Source: CAIXDN01 sp964482085 (GTDB lineage: Bacteria; Patescibacteriota; Patescibacteriia; 2-12-FULL-60-25). From it: a DNA stretch of 49,373 nt. The position numbers were made by a program, and so were the translations under genes. The DNA is taken from NCBI GenBank assembly GCA_964482085.1, contig CAYZVS010000007.1, positions 1 to 49,373 of the forward strand. Reading direction: 5' to 3'. The notes under the pieces were generated by a model. The model was not told the origin of the DNA and did not search any database. It saw only the letters and a list, made by a program, of their open reading frames with translations. The first letter of the stretch is position 1. Each line of letters opens with the position of its first letter. This document shows, in pieces, positions 25,119 to 32,289 of the stretch.

Positions 25119-25776
25119 TGAATACCGGCGGGGGAGGAAGCTCGGTGATACGATCATCGTCGATAGCAGAAGGACCTGTAGGCTCATCCCGGCGCAAGGT
25201 GCGGGCCTGTTCAGCCTCCAGGAGTTGATCGGTGACTCGTTCCAGCATTCCCGTTTTACGGGAGGCTGCAGGACCAATCGAGAACTCGACGGTTGATTCG
25301 GAGTCGCGACCCTTCGTAACATTGTCCGAGATCATGTGCGCTATGAGTGCAAAGTACTCGCGATCCGAGTAGCTCTCACGCTGCTCCAGGAACAGCAGAC
25401 GTCCATAGCCGAGCTGTTTGTCAAAGAAGCTGGTGGGAGCGGGGGCTTTAGCGATTTCTGGATAGAAGTGCCATTCCTCCGCATTGACCAAGAAGATGGT
25501 TGTAACTTTGGCGAGCGGAGGCAGGAGCTCACGCAGTTCTTCTACCAGCTTGATGGCGCTGTGGACGGTGTCCTCAGGCGCTGAGCCGATGAAGATGGTT
25601 GAGTCCGGCATACGGGCCGTGTTACGCATCTTGAGTGCCAACGAGACGGCCTTAGGAGCCTCTCGCAGGGGAATCTCGAGCGTCGGGTCAACGACGAGGT
25701 TGAGACGCTGTACAAGCCTGAAAAAATTCAGGCGATGCAGGGTGCTCTGAAAGCCAGAGCGGAGTAGATACAGCAT
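25105..25776 (-). CDS. Orphan protein, function unknown
   Basis: A 223-residue protein of no recognised family. The ATG at 25776 has a good Shine-Dalgarno GGAGG five bases upstream, so it is preferred over the in-frame TTG four codons earlier. The N-terminus is basic with hydrophobic spacing (MLYLLRSGFQSTLHRLNFFRLVQRLN), possibly membrane-peripheral. A central mixed alpha/beta segment (SALALKM to AEEWHFYPEI, about 45-110) is followed by a charged C-terminus ending in a Pro-rich tail (ELPPPPVFIKSK). It faces the coiled-coil gene across a shared terminator and may be part of the same acquired block. Confidence 0.65.
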   Translation of the reverse strand: MLYLLRSGFQSTLHRLNFFRLVQRLNLVVDPTLEIPLREAPKAVSLALKMRNTARMPDSTIFIGSAPEDTVHSAIKLVEELRELLPPLAKVTTIFLVNAEEWHFYPEIAKAPAPTSFFDKQLGYGRLLFLEQRESYSDREYFALIAHMISDNVTKGRDSESTVEFSIGPAASRKTGMLERVTDQLLEAEQARTLRRDEPTGPSAIDDDRITELPPPPVFIKSK

Positions 25777-25857
25777 CAGTACCTCCAACTGTGGATTAAC
25801 ATAAAAAACGTCAAAACGTCAACGCTTTCAGACAATGTGACAAGGCCAGCTAGAACA

Positions 25858-25866
25858 TGGTATTCT
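25858..25866 (+). promoter_or_regulatory. Extended -10 promoter TGG-TATTCT of the exonuclease gene
   Basis: TGG then TATTCT ends 12 bases before the ATG at 25879, with a possible -35 GTGACA (25837-25842) 18 bases upstream. The leader would be about 6 bases. Confidence 0.55.
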
Positions 25867-25878
25867 CATCGACGTTTT

Positions 25879-26460
25879 ATGCGTCGCGAAGTTGTCCTCG
25901 ACATCGAAACCCGGAACACGTTCCAGGATGTCGGTGCCTACAATCCATCACTGCTGCAAGTCTCACTCGTCGGTTGCTATTTTTATGAAACCGACACGTT
26001 TGAGGCTTTTTTAGAAGAGGATTTACCTAAGCTCTGGCCAAGACTAGAGAGAGCAGATCGCATCATCGGATATAATCTGATTGGCTTTGATTATCCATGC
26101 TTGCAAACGTATTACTCGGGAGACATGATGAGTTTGCCTACGGTCGACTTATTGGTGGAAATCGAGAAAAATCTCGGCTTCCGTATTAAACTCGACGACG
26201 TTGCCCAAGCGACACTAGGTGTCGGAAAAAGTGGCCACGGACTGATGGCTGTTGAGTACTGGAAGAAAGGGGAGATTGAGAAACTAAAGGAGTACTGTTT
26301 ACAGGATGTCCGCATTACCCGAGACGTGTATGAATACGCGCTGCAAAATGCACACGTACGCATGACGAATCGCATGGGGCAATTACAAGAGGTGCCCGTA
26401 CAGATCGAGCTACCAGAACCAAACTCACGACAAGCAATCAACTTGAGTCTCGGACTCTAA
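25879..26460 (+). CDS. DEDDy-type 3'-5' exonuclease (RNase H fold)
   Basis: A 193-residue single-domain exonuclease. Motif ExoI is Asp8-Ile-Glu10 in VLDIETRN. ExoII is NLIGFDYPCL with Asp71. ExoIII is YCLQDVRITRDVYE with Tyr139 and Asp143, so the enzyme is DEDDy. Relatives occur as free-standing RNase H-like (YprB-type) nucleases. Substrate (DNA or RNA ends) cannot be assigned. DnaE here has no fused proofreading domain, so a proofreading role is conceivable but unproven. The start at 25879 opens directly into the ExoI strand; 14 upstream in-frame codons cover the promoter. Confidence 0.82.
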   Translation: MRREVVLDIETRNTFQDVGAYNPSLLQVSLVGCYFYETDTFEAFLEEDLPKLWPRLERADRIIGYNLIGFDYPCLQTYYSGDMMSLPTVDLLVEIEKNLGFRIKLDDVAQATLGVGKSGHGLMAVEYWKKGEIEKLKEYCLQDVRITRDVYEYALQNAHVRMTNRMGQLQEVPVQIELPEPNSRQAINLSLGL

Positions 26461-26470
26461 AATCCATCAC

Positions 26471-26479
26471 TTATCCACA
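26471..26479 (+). promoter_or_regulatory. DnaA box TTATCCACA upstream of the RNR promoter
   Basis: An exact DnaA 9-mer lies 54 bases upstream of the -10 of the ribonucleotide reductase operon. In Escherichia coli, DnaA sites at the nrdAB promoter tie dNTP supply to replication initiation, so a similar role is plausible here. Confidence 0.5.
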
Positions 26480-26517
26480 ATGCGATCATTTTCCTCATAA
26501 AACACGAGGTGAACCGG

Positions 26518-26565
26518 CTACTACATCTTGTGGTATAATCATGTTTGAACCACAAGATGTAGTGG
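26518..26565 (+). promoter_or_regulatory. Two NrdR-box-like sites flanking the -10 of the nrd operon
   Basis: Core CTACATCTTG (26521-26530) and core CAAGATGTAG (26553-26562) each match the NrdR core CwAtATaTwG at 8 of 10 positions. They are exactly 32 bases apart, about three helical turns, as NrdR pairs usually are. The two are also perfect inverted copies of each other (15 bases with flanks). The -10 TATAAT (26534-26539), preceded by TGG, lies between them, so bound NrdR would block the polymerase. NrdR itself is not in this window. Confidence 0.75.
26531..26539 (+). promoter_or_regulatory. Extended -10 TGG-TATAAT promoter of the nrd operon
   Basis: A consensus -10 with extended TG. The -35 is weak. 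Predicted start is near 26546, giving a leader of about 177 bases, much longer than for other genes here. Confidence 0.75.
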
Positions 26566-26722
26566 TTGGGCCATCTACAGCCTCCCAACACACGCGAACG
26601 ACTGATCCTTTCTGGATCGGACGGTGCGGAGACTGGAACAGCCCTCTTGAAAAAATTTACTCTGTTGCCGTCCGGCTTTTCTTGCCTGTACCGGACCGGT
26701 GGTTTTTTATACATACAATTTT
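26546..26722 (+). promoter_or_regulatory. Attenuator-type mRNA leader of the nrd operon (possible riboswitch)
   Basis: The leader ends in an intrinsic terminator (next entry). An upstream segment CGGACGG (26618-26624) is perfectly complementary to CCGTCCG (26668-26674), the left half of that terminator, with extra support from AACAG/CTGTT (26637-26641 with 26662-26666). Pairing of these would prevent terminator formation. A hairpin GATCC/GGATC (26604-26608 with 26614-26618) shares one base with the antiterminator. No known riboswitch class was recognised: there is no B12 box and no purine core. Confidence 0.65.
26665..26708 (+). terminator. Leader terminator 14 bases before the nrd start codon
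   Basis: TTGCCGTCCGG (26665-26675) pairs with CCGGACCGGTGG (26691-26702) with one bulged C and G-U pairs at the base, followed at once by six T. It precedes the first gene of an operon rather than following one, which implies conditional read-through. Confidence 0.78.
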
Positions 26723-27241
26723 ATGACCACACCGATCACCACCTCTACAGGAGAAGCCTTTGTTCCACGCCGACGGCGCTTACCAGATGAGCGCAAGGCC
26801 ATCACTCATAAATTCCAAATCGGCGCGTCTTGTGAAGGTTACTTGACCGTTGGACTGTATGAGGACGGGCAACCAGGAGAAATTTTTATCACGCTCTCAA
26901 AAGAGGGAAGTAGCCAAGCCGGTCTCGTCGACTCGTTTGCAACCGCGATCTCACTCGGTCTTCAATATGGAGTTCCGTTGAAGGTTCTGGTGAACAAGTT
27001 TGTTCATGCACGTTACGAGCCATCCGGACCAACTCAAAATCCAAATATTCCAGTAGCTAAATCTGTTGTTGATTATATTTTTCGCTGGTTGGCACTGAAG
27101 TTCTTATCTCCGGAGGATCGTCAATCTGTAGGCCTCTATCAGGAGCCGGGACAACAGCCAGCCAACGCTCCAATGTACGGTGGCATGCAAGGAATGAATA
27201 ACAACCAATCTTTTCTCTCGCGGATTGAACCGCAAGGCTAA
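26723..27241 (+). CDS. Stand-alone TSCPD-domain protein (NrdJ C-terminal-like)
   Basis: A 172-residue protein matching the C-terminal TSCPD segment of class II (B12-dependent) ribonucleotide reductases: CEGYLTVGLYEDGQPGEIFITLSKEGSSQAGLVDSF, then LQYGVPLKVLVNKFVHARYEPSG and SVVDYIFRWLALKFL. It lacks the reductase barrel. The C-terminal 35 residues are Pro/Gln/Asn/Met-rich and probably disordered. It is the first gene of the nrd operon, 5 bases before nrdB. The GTG eight codons upstream lies inside the terminator hairpin and is not used. Its role beside a class I enzyme is unknown; regulation or substrate handling are possibilities. Confidence 0.82.
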   Translation: MTTPITTSTGEAFVPRRRRLPDERKAITHKFQIGASCEGYLTVGLYEDGQPGEIFITLSKEGSSQAGLVDSFATAISLGLQYGVPLKVLVNKFVHARYEPSGPTQNPNIPVAKSVVDYIFRWLALKFLSPEDRQSVGLYQEPGQQPANAPMYGGMQGMNNNQSFLSRIEPQG

Positions 27242-27246
27242 TTCTT

Positions 27247-28212
27247 ATGAGTTCTCAGCTCTTTGGCGCAAGCCCTATATTGACCTATCGGCCTTTTTAT
27301 CGACCGTTTGAATATCCGGTATTCTTTGAGTTTTTCCAAAAGCAAAACCAAGCGCACTGGTTGCCGATCGAGGTACCGATGGAATCCGATATTTCTGACT
27401 TTCGATTCAAGCTCTCACCAGAAGAAAAAAATCTCATCATCCAAGTGCTGCGCTTCTTTACGCAGGGTGATATCGAGGTAAATAATAATTACAATTCCAA
27501 GCTCATTCCGAGCTTTCCTAAACCTGAAATCAAAATGATGCTCTCGTCCTTTGCGGCGATGGAAAGCATCCATGTCTGGGCCTACTCATATTTGAACGAC
27601 TCGCTGGGGCTTCCGGAGAAAGAATATAGCGCATTCCTTGAATATGAAGCGATGCGCAATAAGTATCAGTATATCCAGACCTTTGATGTACAGAATGTCA
27701 GCGACTTAGCTCTCAACTTAGCCGTGTTTGGTGGATTCATGGAAGGCGTCAGCCTCTTCTCGAGTTTTGCGATTCTCATGAATTACCCGCGACTTGGAAA
27801 ACTGAAGGGAGTTGGACAAATCATCACCTGGAGCATTCGTGATGAGACGCTACATAGCCAAGGCGTATGCGCCTTGTTTAGAGAGCTGGTTAACGAGAAC
27901 AAGCACATTTGGACGCAGGAGCTACAGGGCACCCTCTATCGAGCCTGCGACGACATGGTGAAGCTCGAGGACCACTTCATCGACACCTGCTTTGCTATGG
28001 GGGCTGTGCCAGGACTTAAGCCGGAGGAGGTGAAGCAATACATCCGCTACACTGCTGATAAAAAACTGAATGACCTAGGACTCGACAAGGTCTACAATGT
28101 TACCAATCCGCTCGCTTGGCTCGATGTCATGACTAATGCCAAGGAACATACCAACTTCTTTGAAAATCGTGCTACGGAATATGCGAAAGGAGCCGTGGTT
28201 GCTGATTGGTAA
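27247..28212 (+). CDS. nrdB: Class I ribonucleotide reductase beta subunit
   Basis: A 321-residue small subunit that holds the di-metal centre and radical. Ligand set: Asp75, Glu106, His109, Glu166, Glu200 and His203. Radical Tyr113 falls in MESIHVWAYSYL with the E-x2-H-x3-Y spacing of the Escherichia coli enzyme. EGVSLFSSFA and RDETLHSQG carry the later ligands. No N-terminal ATP cone is present. It lies between the TSCPD gene and nrdA. Confidence 0.95.
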   Translation: MSSQLFGASPILTYRPFYRPFEYPVFFEFFQKQNQAHWLPIEVPMESDISDFRFKLSPEEKNLIIQVLRFFTQGDIEVNNNYNSKLIPSFPKPEIKMMLSSFAAMESIHVWAYSYLNDSLGLPEKEYSAFLEYEAMRNKYQYIQTFDVQNVSDLALNLAVFGGFMEGVSLFSSFAILMNYPRLGKLKGVGQIITWSIRDETLHSQGVCALFRELVNENKHIWTQELQGTLYRACDDMVKLEDHFIDTCFAMGAVPGLKPEEVKQYIRYTADKKLNDLGLDKVYNVTNPLAWLDVMTNAKEHTNFFENRATEYAKGAVVADW

Positions 28213-28235
28213 AATAATATTAAAACTTGAACCTT

Positions 28236-30143
28236 ATGTCTTCTTACGCATCCGTCATCGACGCATTGTCCCAAAATGATCTCGTTGCTGCCCGCGATAT
28301 TCTTATGGCTGAGGTTGATCGTGATACCGCCGGACGAGGGAGCTGGGATAGCCCACATTACACGACCGATAAAACGATTCAGCAGGGTTTGCGCGTCACT
28401 CGAGAGCATGAGCATCTCATGACCTATTTTGGCCTTGAGAACTTGCGCGATCGTTATTTTTTACGCGATGGTGAAGGTAAAATTGTTGAAAACTTACAAA
28501 TGTTCTACTCGCGCGTGGCGACTGGCCTTGCGCGTGGCGATGCCGGAATGGCGCAACGCTTGTATGACTACATGGCTAAGGCTTGGTATGTACCAGCAAC
28601 GCCAACCATGATGAATATCGGTACCAAGAAGGGTTTGCCGATCTCTTGTTTCCTCAACACGGTTCCTGACACATTGGAAGGTATCTTTGACATTTACCGA
28701 GAGAATGCGTTTCTTGCCAAATATGGTGGTGGCATTGGAACGGATTGGTCGCAACTTCGTGGTCAGAATGCCTCGCTTCAGGCGAGCGGACTCAAATCGT
28801 CGGGTGTGATTCCGTTTTTGAAGATCATGGACTCGGAAACGCTAGCGATTTCTCGTAACTCACATCGACGTGGGGCAGCGGCCGCGTATTTGCGTATCGA
28901 CCACCCGGATATCGAGGACTTTTTAGAAATCCGCAAAGCAACGGGTGGAGACATCGATCGTAAGTGTTTGAATTTGAATATTGGCATCGTCATCACCGAC
29001 GAATTTATGAAAGCGGTCGAGGAGAATCGCGAGTACGATTTGATTGATCCGCATTACAAGATCGTTACAAAAAAATTAAATGCACTCGATATTTGGCGCA
29101 AGATTCTGATGATGCGCGCGGAATCAGGGGAGCCATATCTCTTGTTTATCGACACGGTGAACAAAGCTGTACCGCAACATCATAAGGATTTGGGTCTTTG
29201 GGTACGTCAGAGCAACTTGTGCACGGAAATCGTCTTACCGACCAATGAAGAACGTACAGCGGTATGTTGCTTGGGTAACCTCAACATTGAGAAATACGAC
29301 GAGTGGAAAGATCAGATCGCACAAATAACACTTGACTGCGTGACCTCGCTCGATAACAACCTTGAAGCATTCTGCGATTTGGCAGATCCAAAGGAATTCA
29401 AAAAGTCCATTAACTCGGTAAAGCATGAACGCTCGATCGGGCTAGGGGCGATGGGATATCATGGCTACTTGATGAGCAAGATGATTCCGTTTGAAAGCCT
29501 GTTGGCACGTCAGCTCAATAAATCGATTTTTGAGAATATTCAGAAACACGCTCACGACGCTTCTGAAAAACTTGGAAAAGAACGTGGATTGCCACTTGAT
29601 GGAGGAGCGCGTCGCAATACGTATGTCACAAGTATTCAGCCGACGGCATCTACGAGCTTCATCTGTAATGAAGCAACGCCTTCTATTGAGCCTATTTCTG
29701 GAAATGCTTTTTTGCAAAAAACATTGTCCGGTAGCTTCTTGTACAAGAATAAATACTTGGAGCGCTTGTTTGAGAGCAAGGGAATGAATACGATTGATGT
29801 TTGGAAGAAGGTGATCTCAGACAAGGGGAGTGTGATGAATCTGGAAGCGCTGAGCGAAGAGGAGAAACAAGTCTTCCGCACGCCCTATGAGATGAATATG
29901 CGCGAGCTAGTGCAACAAGCGGCCGATCGCCAGCCGTATATCGATCAAGCGCAATCGCTCAACCTCTTCTTTCCGACTCCGATCTCGGGCAAATATCTGT
30001 ATGAAGTGCATTTCCTCGCTTGGCAGTTGGGTGTGAAATCCCTCTATTACTTGCGCTCCGCAGCGCCGATTCACGCAGAAAGTATCGATGTACAATCCGT
30101 TAAACGCGATGTGGCGACAGAAGAGTGCGCAGTTTGCCAATAA
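28236..30143 (+). CDS. nrdA: Class I ribonucleotide reductase alpha subunit lacking the ATP cone
   Basis: A 635-residue large subunit that reduces ribonucleoside diphosphates. Catalytic residues: Cys138 (SCFLNT); Asn327, Cys329 and Glu331 (NLCTEI); Cys344/345 (AVCCLGNLN); radical-path Tyr604-Tyr605 (SLYYLRS); and C-terminal shuttle cysteines Cys631 and Cys634 (EECAVCQ). The usual N-terminal ATP-cone activity domain (about 90 residues) is missing; the N-terminus is only a short helical segment. It ends the nrd operon, followed by a strong terminator. The ATG at 28236 is preferred to the TTG three codons upstream. Confidence 0.95.
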   Translation: MSSYASVIDALSQNDLVAARDILMAEVDRDTAGRGSWDSPHYTTDKTIQQGLRVTREHEHLMTYFGLENLRDRYFLRDGEGKIVENLQMFYSRVATGLARGDAGMAQRLYDYMAKAWYVPATPTMMNIGTKKGLPISCFLNTVPDTLEGIFDIYRENAFLAKYGGGIGTDWSQLRGQNASLQASGLKSSGVIPFLKIMDSETLAISRNSHRRGAAAAYLRIDHPDIEDFLEIRKATGGDIDRKCLNLNIGIVITDEFMKAVEENREYDLIDPHYKIVTKKLNALDIWRKILMMRAESGEPYLLFIDTVNKAVPQHHKDLGLWVRQSNLCTEIVLPTNEERTAVCCLGNLNIEKYDEWKDQIAQITLDCVTSLDNNLEAFCDLADPKEFKKSINSVKHERSIGLGAMGYHGYLMSKMIPFESLLARQLNKSIFENIQKHAHDASEKLGKERGLPLDGGARRNTYVTSIQPTASTSFICNEATPSIEPISGNAFLQKTLSGSFLYKNKYLERLFESKGMNTIDVWKKVISDKGSVMNLEALSEEEKQVFRTPYEMNMRELVQQAADRQPYIDQAQSLNLFFPTPISGKYLYEVHFLAWQLGVKSLYYLRSAAPIHAESIDVQSVKRDVATEECAVCQ

Positions 30144-30146
30144 GCC

Positions 30147-30180
30147 AAAAAAACACTCCCCAATCGGGGAGTGTTTTTTT
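30147..30180. terminator. Bidirectional terminator after nrdA
   Basis: A 15-base perfect inverted repeat (arm AAAAAAACACTCCCC) with a 4-nt loop and A/T runs on both sides. It serves nrdA and the convergent acidic-protein gene, whose stop codon it abuts. Confidence 0.92.
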
Positions 30181-30494
30181 TACTCTTCAGTGTCGTCTCC
30201 CATCGTTGGCGCCTCTTCTTGCTTTAACTCACGCTCGAGTCGTTCAAGTTCTTTAAGAGCATCAACTTCTTCTTCCTCCTTTTCTTCTTCATCCTCGTCT
30301 TCTACCTCGCCTTCCGCTTTAGCAACTTCTTTTTCAACTCCGACTTCTTCTTCCTCTTCTTCATCGCTCTTGCTTCCGCCGGAAACGTGCATACCAAGCG
30401 CAGCGAGATTTTCAGATTCCGCTTCTTCTAGACCCTGCATTCCTTGCATGTCGCGATCCCAACTTGAGGGACCATTGGAGATATTCATATTCAT
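30180..30494 (-). CDS. Hypothetical highly acidic low-complexity protein
   Basis: A 104-residue protein dominated by Glu and Asp (residues about 44-95), with runs such as DEEEEEEVGVEKEV. Predicted to be disordered or a single highly charged helix. The N-terminus (MNMNISNGPSSWDRDMQGMQGLEEAESENLAALGMHVSGG) is more ordinary and could be a binding motif. Low-complexity coding sequence can arise by chance, but a start codon, a full-length frame and a shared terminator support a real gene. Function unknown. Confidence 0.6.
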   Translation of the reverse strand: MNMNISNGPSSWDRDMQGMQGLEEAESENLAALGMHVSGGSKSDEEEEEEVGVEKEVAKAEGEVEDEDEEEKEEEEVDALKELERLERELKQEEAPTMGDDTEE

Positions 30495-30540
30495 AGTTTT
30501 TTTGGCTTAATGCCGTGAAGATAACGGAACTGACCCATGT

Positions 30541-30568
30541 TTGCAAGAGGGCGACTGTGGGTTATGCT
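30541..30568 (+). promoter_or_regulatory. Promoter TTGCAA-16-TATGCT of rmuC
   Basis: A -35-like TTGCAA (30541-30546) and a -10-like TATGCT (30563-30568) are 16 bases apart. The ATG at 30577 follows the -10 by 8 bases, so the message would be leaderless or nearly so. Confidence 0.55.
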
Positions 30569-30576
30569 GCTCGCCT

Positions 30577-31623
30577 ATGGGAATCGACACGACAACGCTT
30601 ATATTAGCCGTTATTCTGCTCTTGGGCTTTGCCGTGCTTGCATGGCTAGTGTTACGCCAAAACAAAGGACAGGGGAGCATCGACCCGCAACTCTTGATCG
30701 TTTTACAGCAAAGGCTGGAGAGCTTAGACCGTGATTTGCGCGGTTCCATGACGGAGAATCTCAAGCATCAACAAAATACAAGTCATCAGATGACCGGCGT
30801 TGTGCGTGATGTAACTGAGCGATTGGTAAAGATCGAAGAGACAAATAAACAAGTGCTCTCTTTTTCAGGACAGCTGGAGAATCTTCAACGTATTCTCACC
30901 AATCCAAAACAGCGCGGTATTTTAGGTGAATATTTTTTAGAAACAATTCTGAAAACGCTTTTTGCGCCTGATCAGTATCAGATGCAGTATCCGTTTAAAG
31001 ATGGAGAGATTGTTGATGCGGCGATTTTTGTATCGGATAAGATCGTGCCTGTTGACTCAAAATTCTCCCTTGAAAACTACAACCGTCTTGCCGCGGCTGA
31101 GGATCCTGTGGAACGTGCCGCTTATGAAAAAACGTTTTTAAATGATTTGAAGAATCGCATCAAGGAAACAGCTAAGTATATCCGTCCGGAGGAGGGGACG
31201 ATGGATTTTGCCTTCATGTTTATTCCGCATGAAGCCATTTACTACGACTTGCTTGTAAATAAAATCGGCGAGGTCGGGGAGGATACAGAGAACCTTCTCC
31301 AAAGAGCTGCAACAAAATATCATGTTATTATCGTTTCTCCGACGAGTTTTACGGCTTACTTGCAAACGGTGTTGCAAGGTTTGCGCGCGCTGAAGATCGA
31401 GGAACAGGCCAAGGAGATCAGACAGCGCGTTGATGAGCTCGGTAAGCACTTGGCCGCATATCAAGAAAAACATGATGGCGTTGGACGTGCGCTGGGCACC
31501 GCCGTAAACCAATACAACCTCTCTAGCAAAGAATTTGCTAAACTTGATAAAGATGTTTTACGTGTAACTGGCGAGGGAATTGGAGCAAATCCCCTAACCA
31601 TCGACAAACCTGATGATGAATAA
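30577..31623 (+). CDS. rmuC: DNA recombination protein RmuC
   Basis: A 348-residue RmuC-family protein. One N-terminal membrane helix (about 5-22), a coiled coil (about 30-100), then the RmuC nuclease-like domain (about 110-320). Hallmarks: LTNPKQRGILGEYFLETILKTL, VDSKFSLENYNRL and DFAFMFIPHEAIYYDLL. The family limits rearrangements at inverted repeats. The ATG at 30577 is preferred to the TTG at 30541, which lies in the promoter. It overlaps the next gene by 11 bases. Confidence 0.93.
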   Translation: MGIDTTTLILAVILLLGFAVLAWLVLRQNKGQGSIDPQLLIVLQQRLESLDRDLRGSMTENLKHQQNTSHQMTGVVRDVTERLVKIEETNKQVLSFSGQLENLQRILTNPKQRGILGEYFLETILKTLFAPDQYQMQYPFKDGEIVDAAIFVSDKIVPVDSKFSLENYNRLAAAEDPVERAAYEKTFLNDLKNRIKETAKYIRPEEGTMDFAFMFIPHEAIYYDLLVNKIGEVGEDTENLLQRAATKYHVIIVSPTSFTAYLQTVLQGLRALKIEEQAKEIRQRVDELGKHLAAYQEKHDGVGRALGTAVNQYNLSSKEFAKLDKDVLRVTGEGIGANPLTIDKPDDE

Positions 31624-32248
31624 TTCTTTTTGGCGAAAGCTTGGTTATAGCGTATTTGGCATCGTCGCTGCAGGCGTCATCTTTATCGTGTCTGTGGTGG
31701 GCTATGTACAGCTTGGTCATGCACGTGCGATTGGTTGGGATAAAACAGATGCTTCCTATGCGATTGTACTCGGAGCAAGCGTCAAACTGGATGGAACACC
31801 TTCTGACGCGCTGTATGATCGCGTTGCAACCGCTGTTGATCTTTACAATGAGGGTTCGGTGAAAAAACTCCTCATGACAGGTGACGATGGAAAATTTCAT
31901 GCTGACGAAGTCGCTGTTATGAAAAAAACGGCGATGGACTTGGGGGTTCCCGAATCGGCAATAGATACTGATGGTCAAGGCTATCGTACATACGAGAGCT
32001 GTAAACGCGCTAAGAGTGTTTTCAATATCAAAGATGCTGTGATCGTTACACAACGATTCCATCTAGGTCGTGCCTTGTATCTTTGTAATGCGTTTGGCGT
32101 CGAGTCACAGGGTCGACCCGCTGACAGACAATCGTATCAACGGATTATGTATTTCTGGGCAAGAGACTTGGTTTCAAGTTTTAAGGCATGGTGGGATATC
32201 AATATTCAAGAGCCAAAACCGCCTGTCGATGACAGTGATCGCGATTAA
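31613..32248 (+). CDS. SanA-like DUF218 (YdcF fold) membrane protein
   Basis: A 211-residue protein with one N-terminal membrane helix (about 12-34) and an extracytoplasmic DUF218 domain. The domain shows YAIVLGASVKLDGTPSDALYDRVATAVDLYNEGSVKKLLMTGD and later VTQRFHLGRALYLCNAFGVES. SanA relatives affect envelope permeability, but no reaction is established. Two consecutive ATGs can start it; the start lies within the 3' end of rmuC. Confidence 0.85.
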   Translation: MMNNSFWRKLGYSVFGIVAAGVIFIVSVVGYVQLGHARAIGWDKTDASYAIVLGASVKLDGTPSDALYDRVATAVDLYNEGSVKKLLMTGDDGKFHADEVAVMKKTAMDLGVPESAIDTDGQGYRTYESCKRAKSVFNIKDAVIVTQRFHLGRALYLCNAFGVESQGRPADRQSYQRIMYFWARDLVSSFKAWWDINIQEPKPPVDDSDRD

Positions 32249-32251
32249 TCC

Positions 32252-32289
32252 AAAAAGCCCCGCACCGATAGACTCGGGCGGGGCTTTTT
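32252..32289 (+). terminator. Intrinsic terminator after the SanA-like gene
   Basis: AAAAAGCCCCGC (32252-32263) pairs with GCGGGGCTTTTT (32278-32289). A 12-bp stem with A and T tails. Confidence 0.9.

Noticed and set aside
26699..26722. GTG start eight codons upstream of the TSCPD gene
   Set aside because: It sits inside the leader terminator stem; the ATG at 26723 gives the family-like start and a complete leader.
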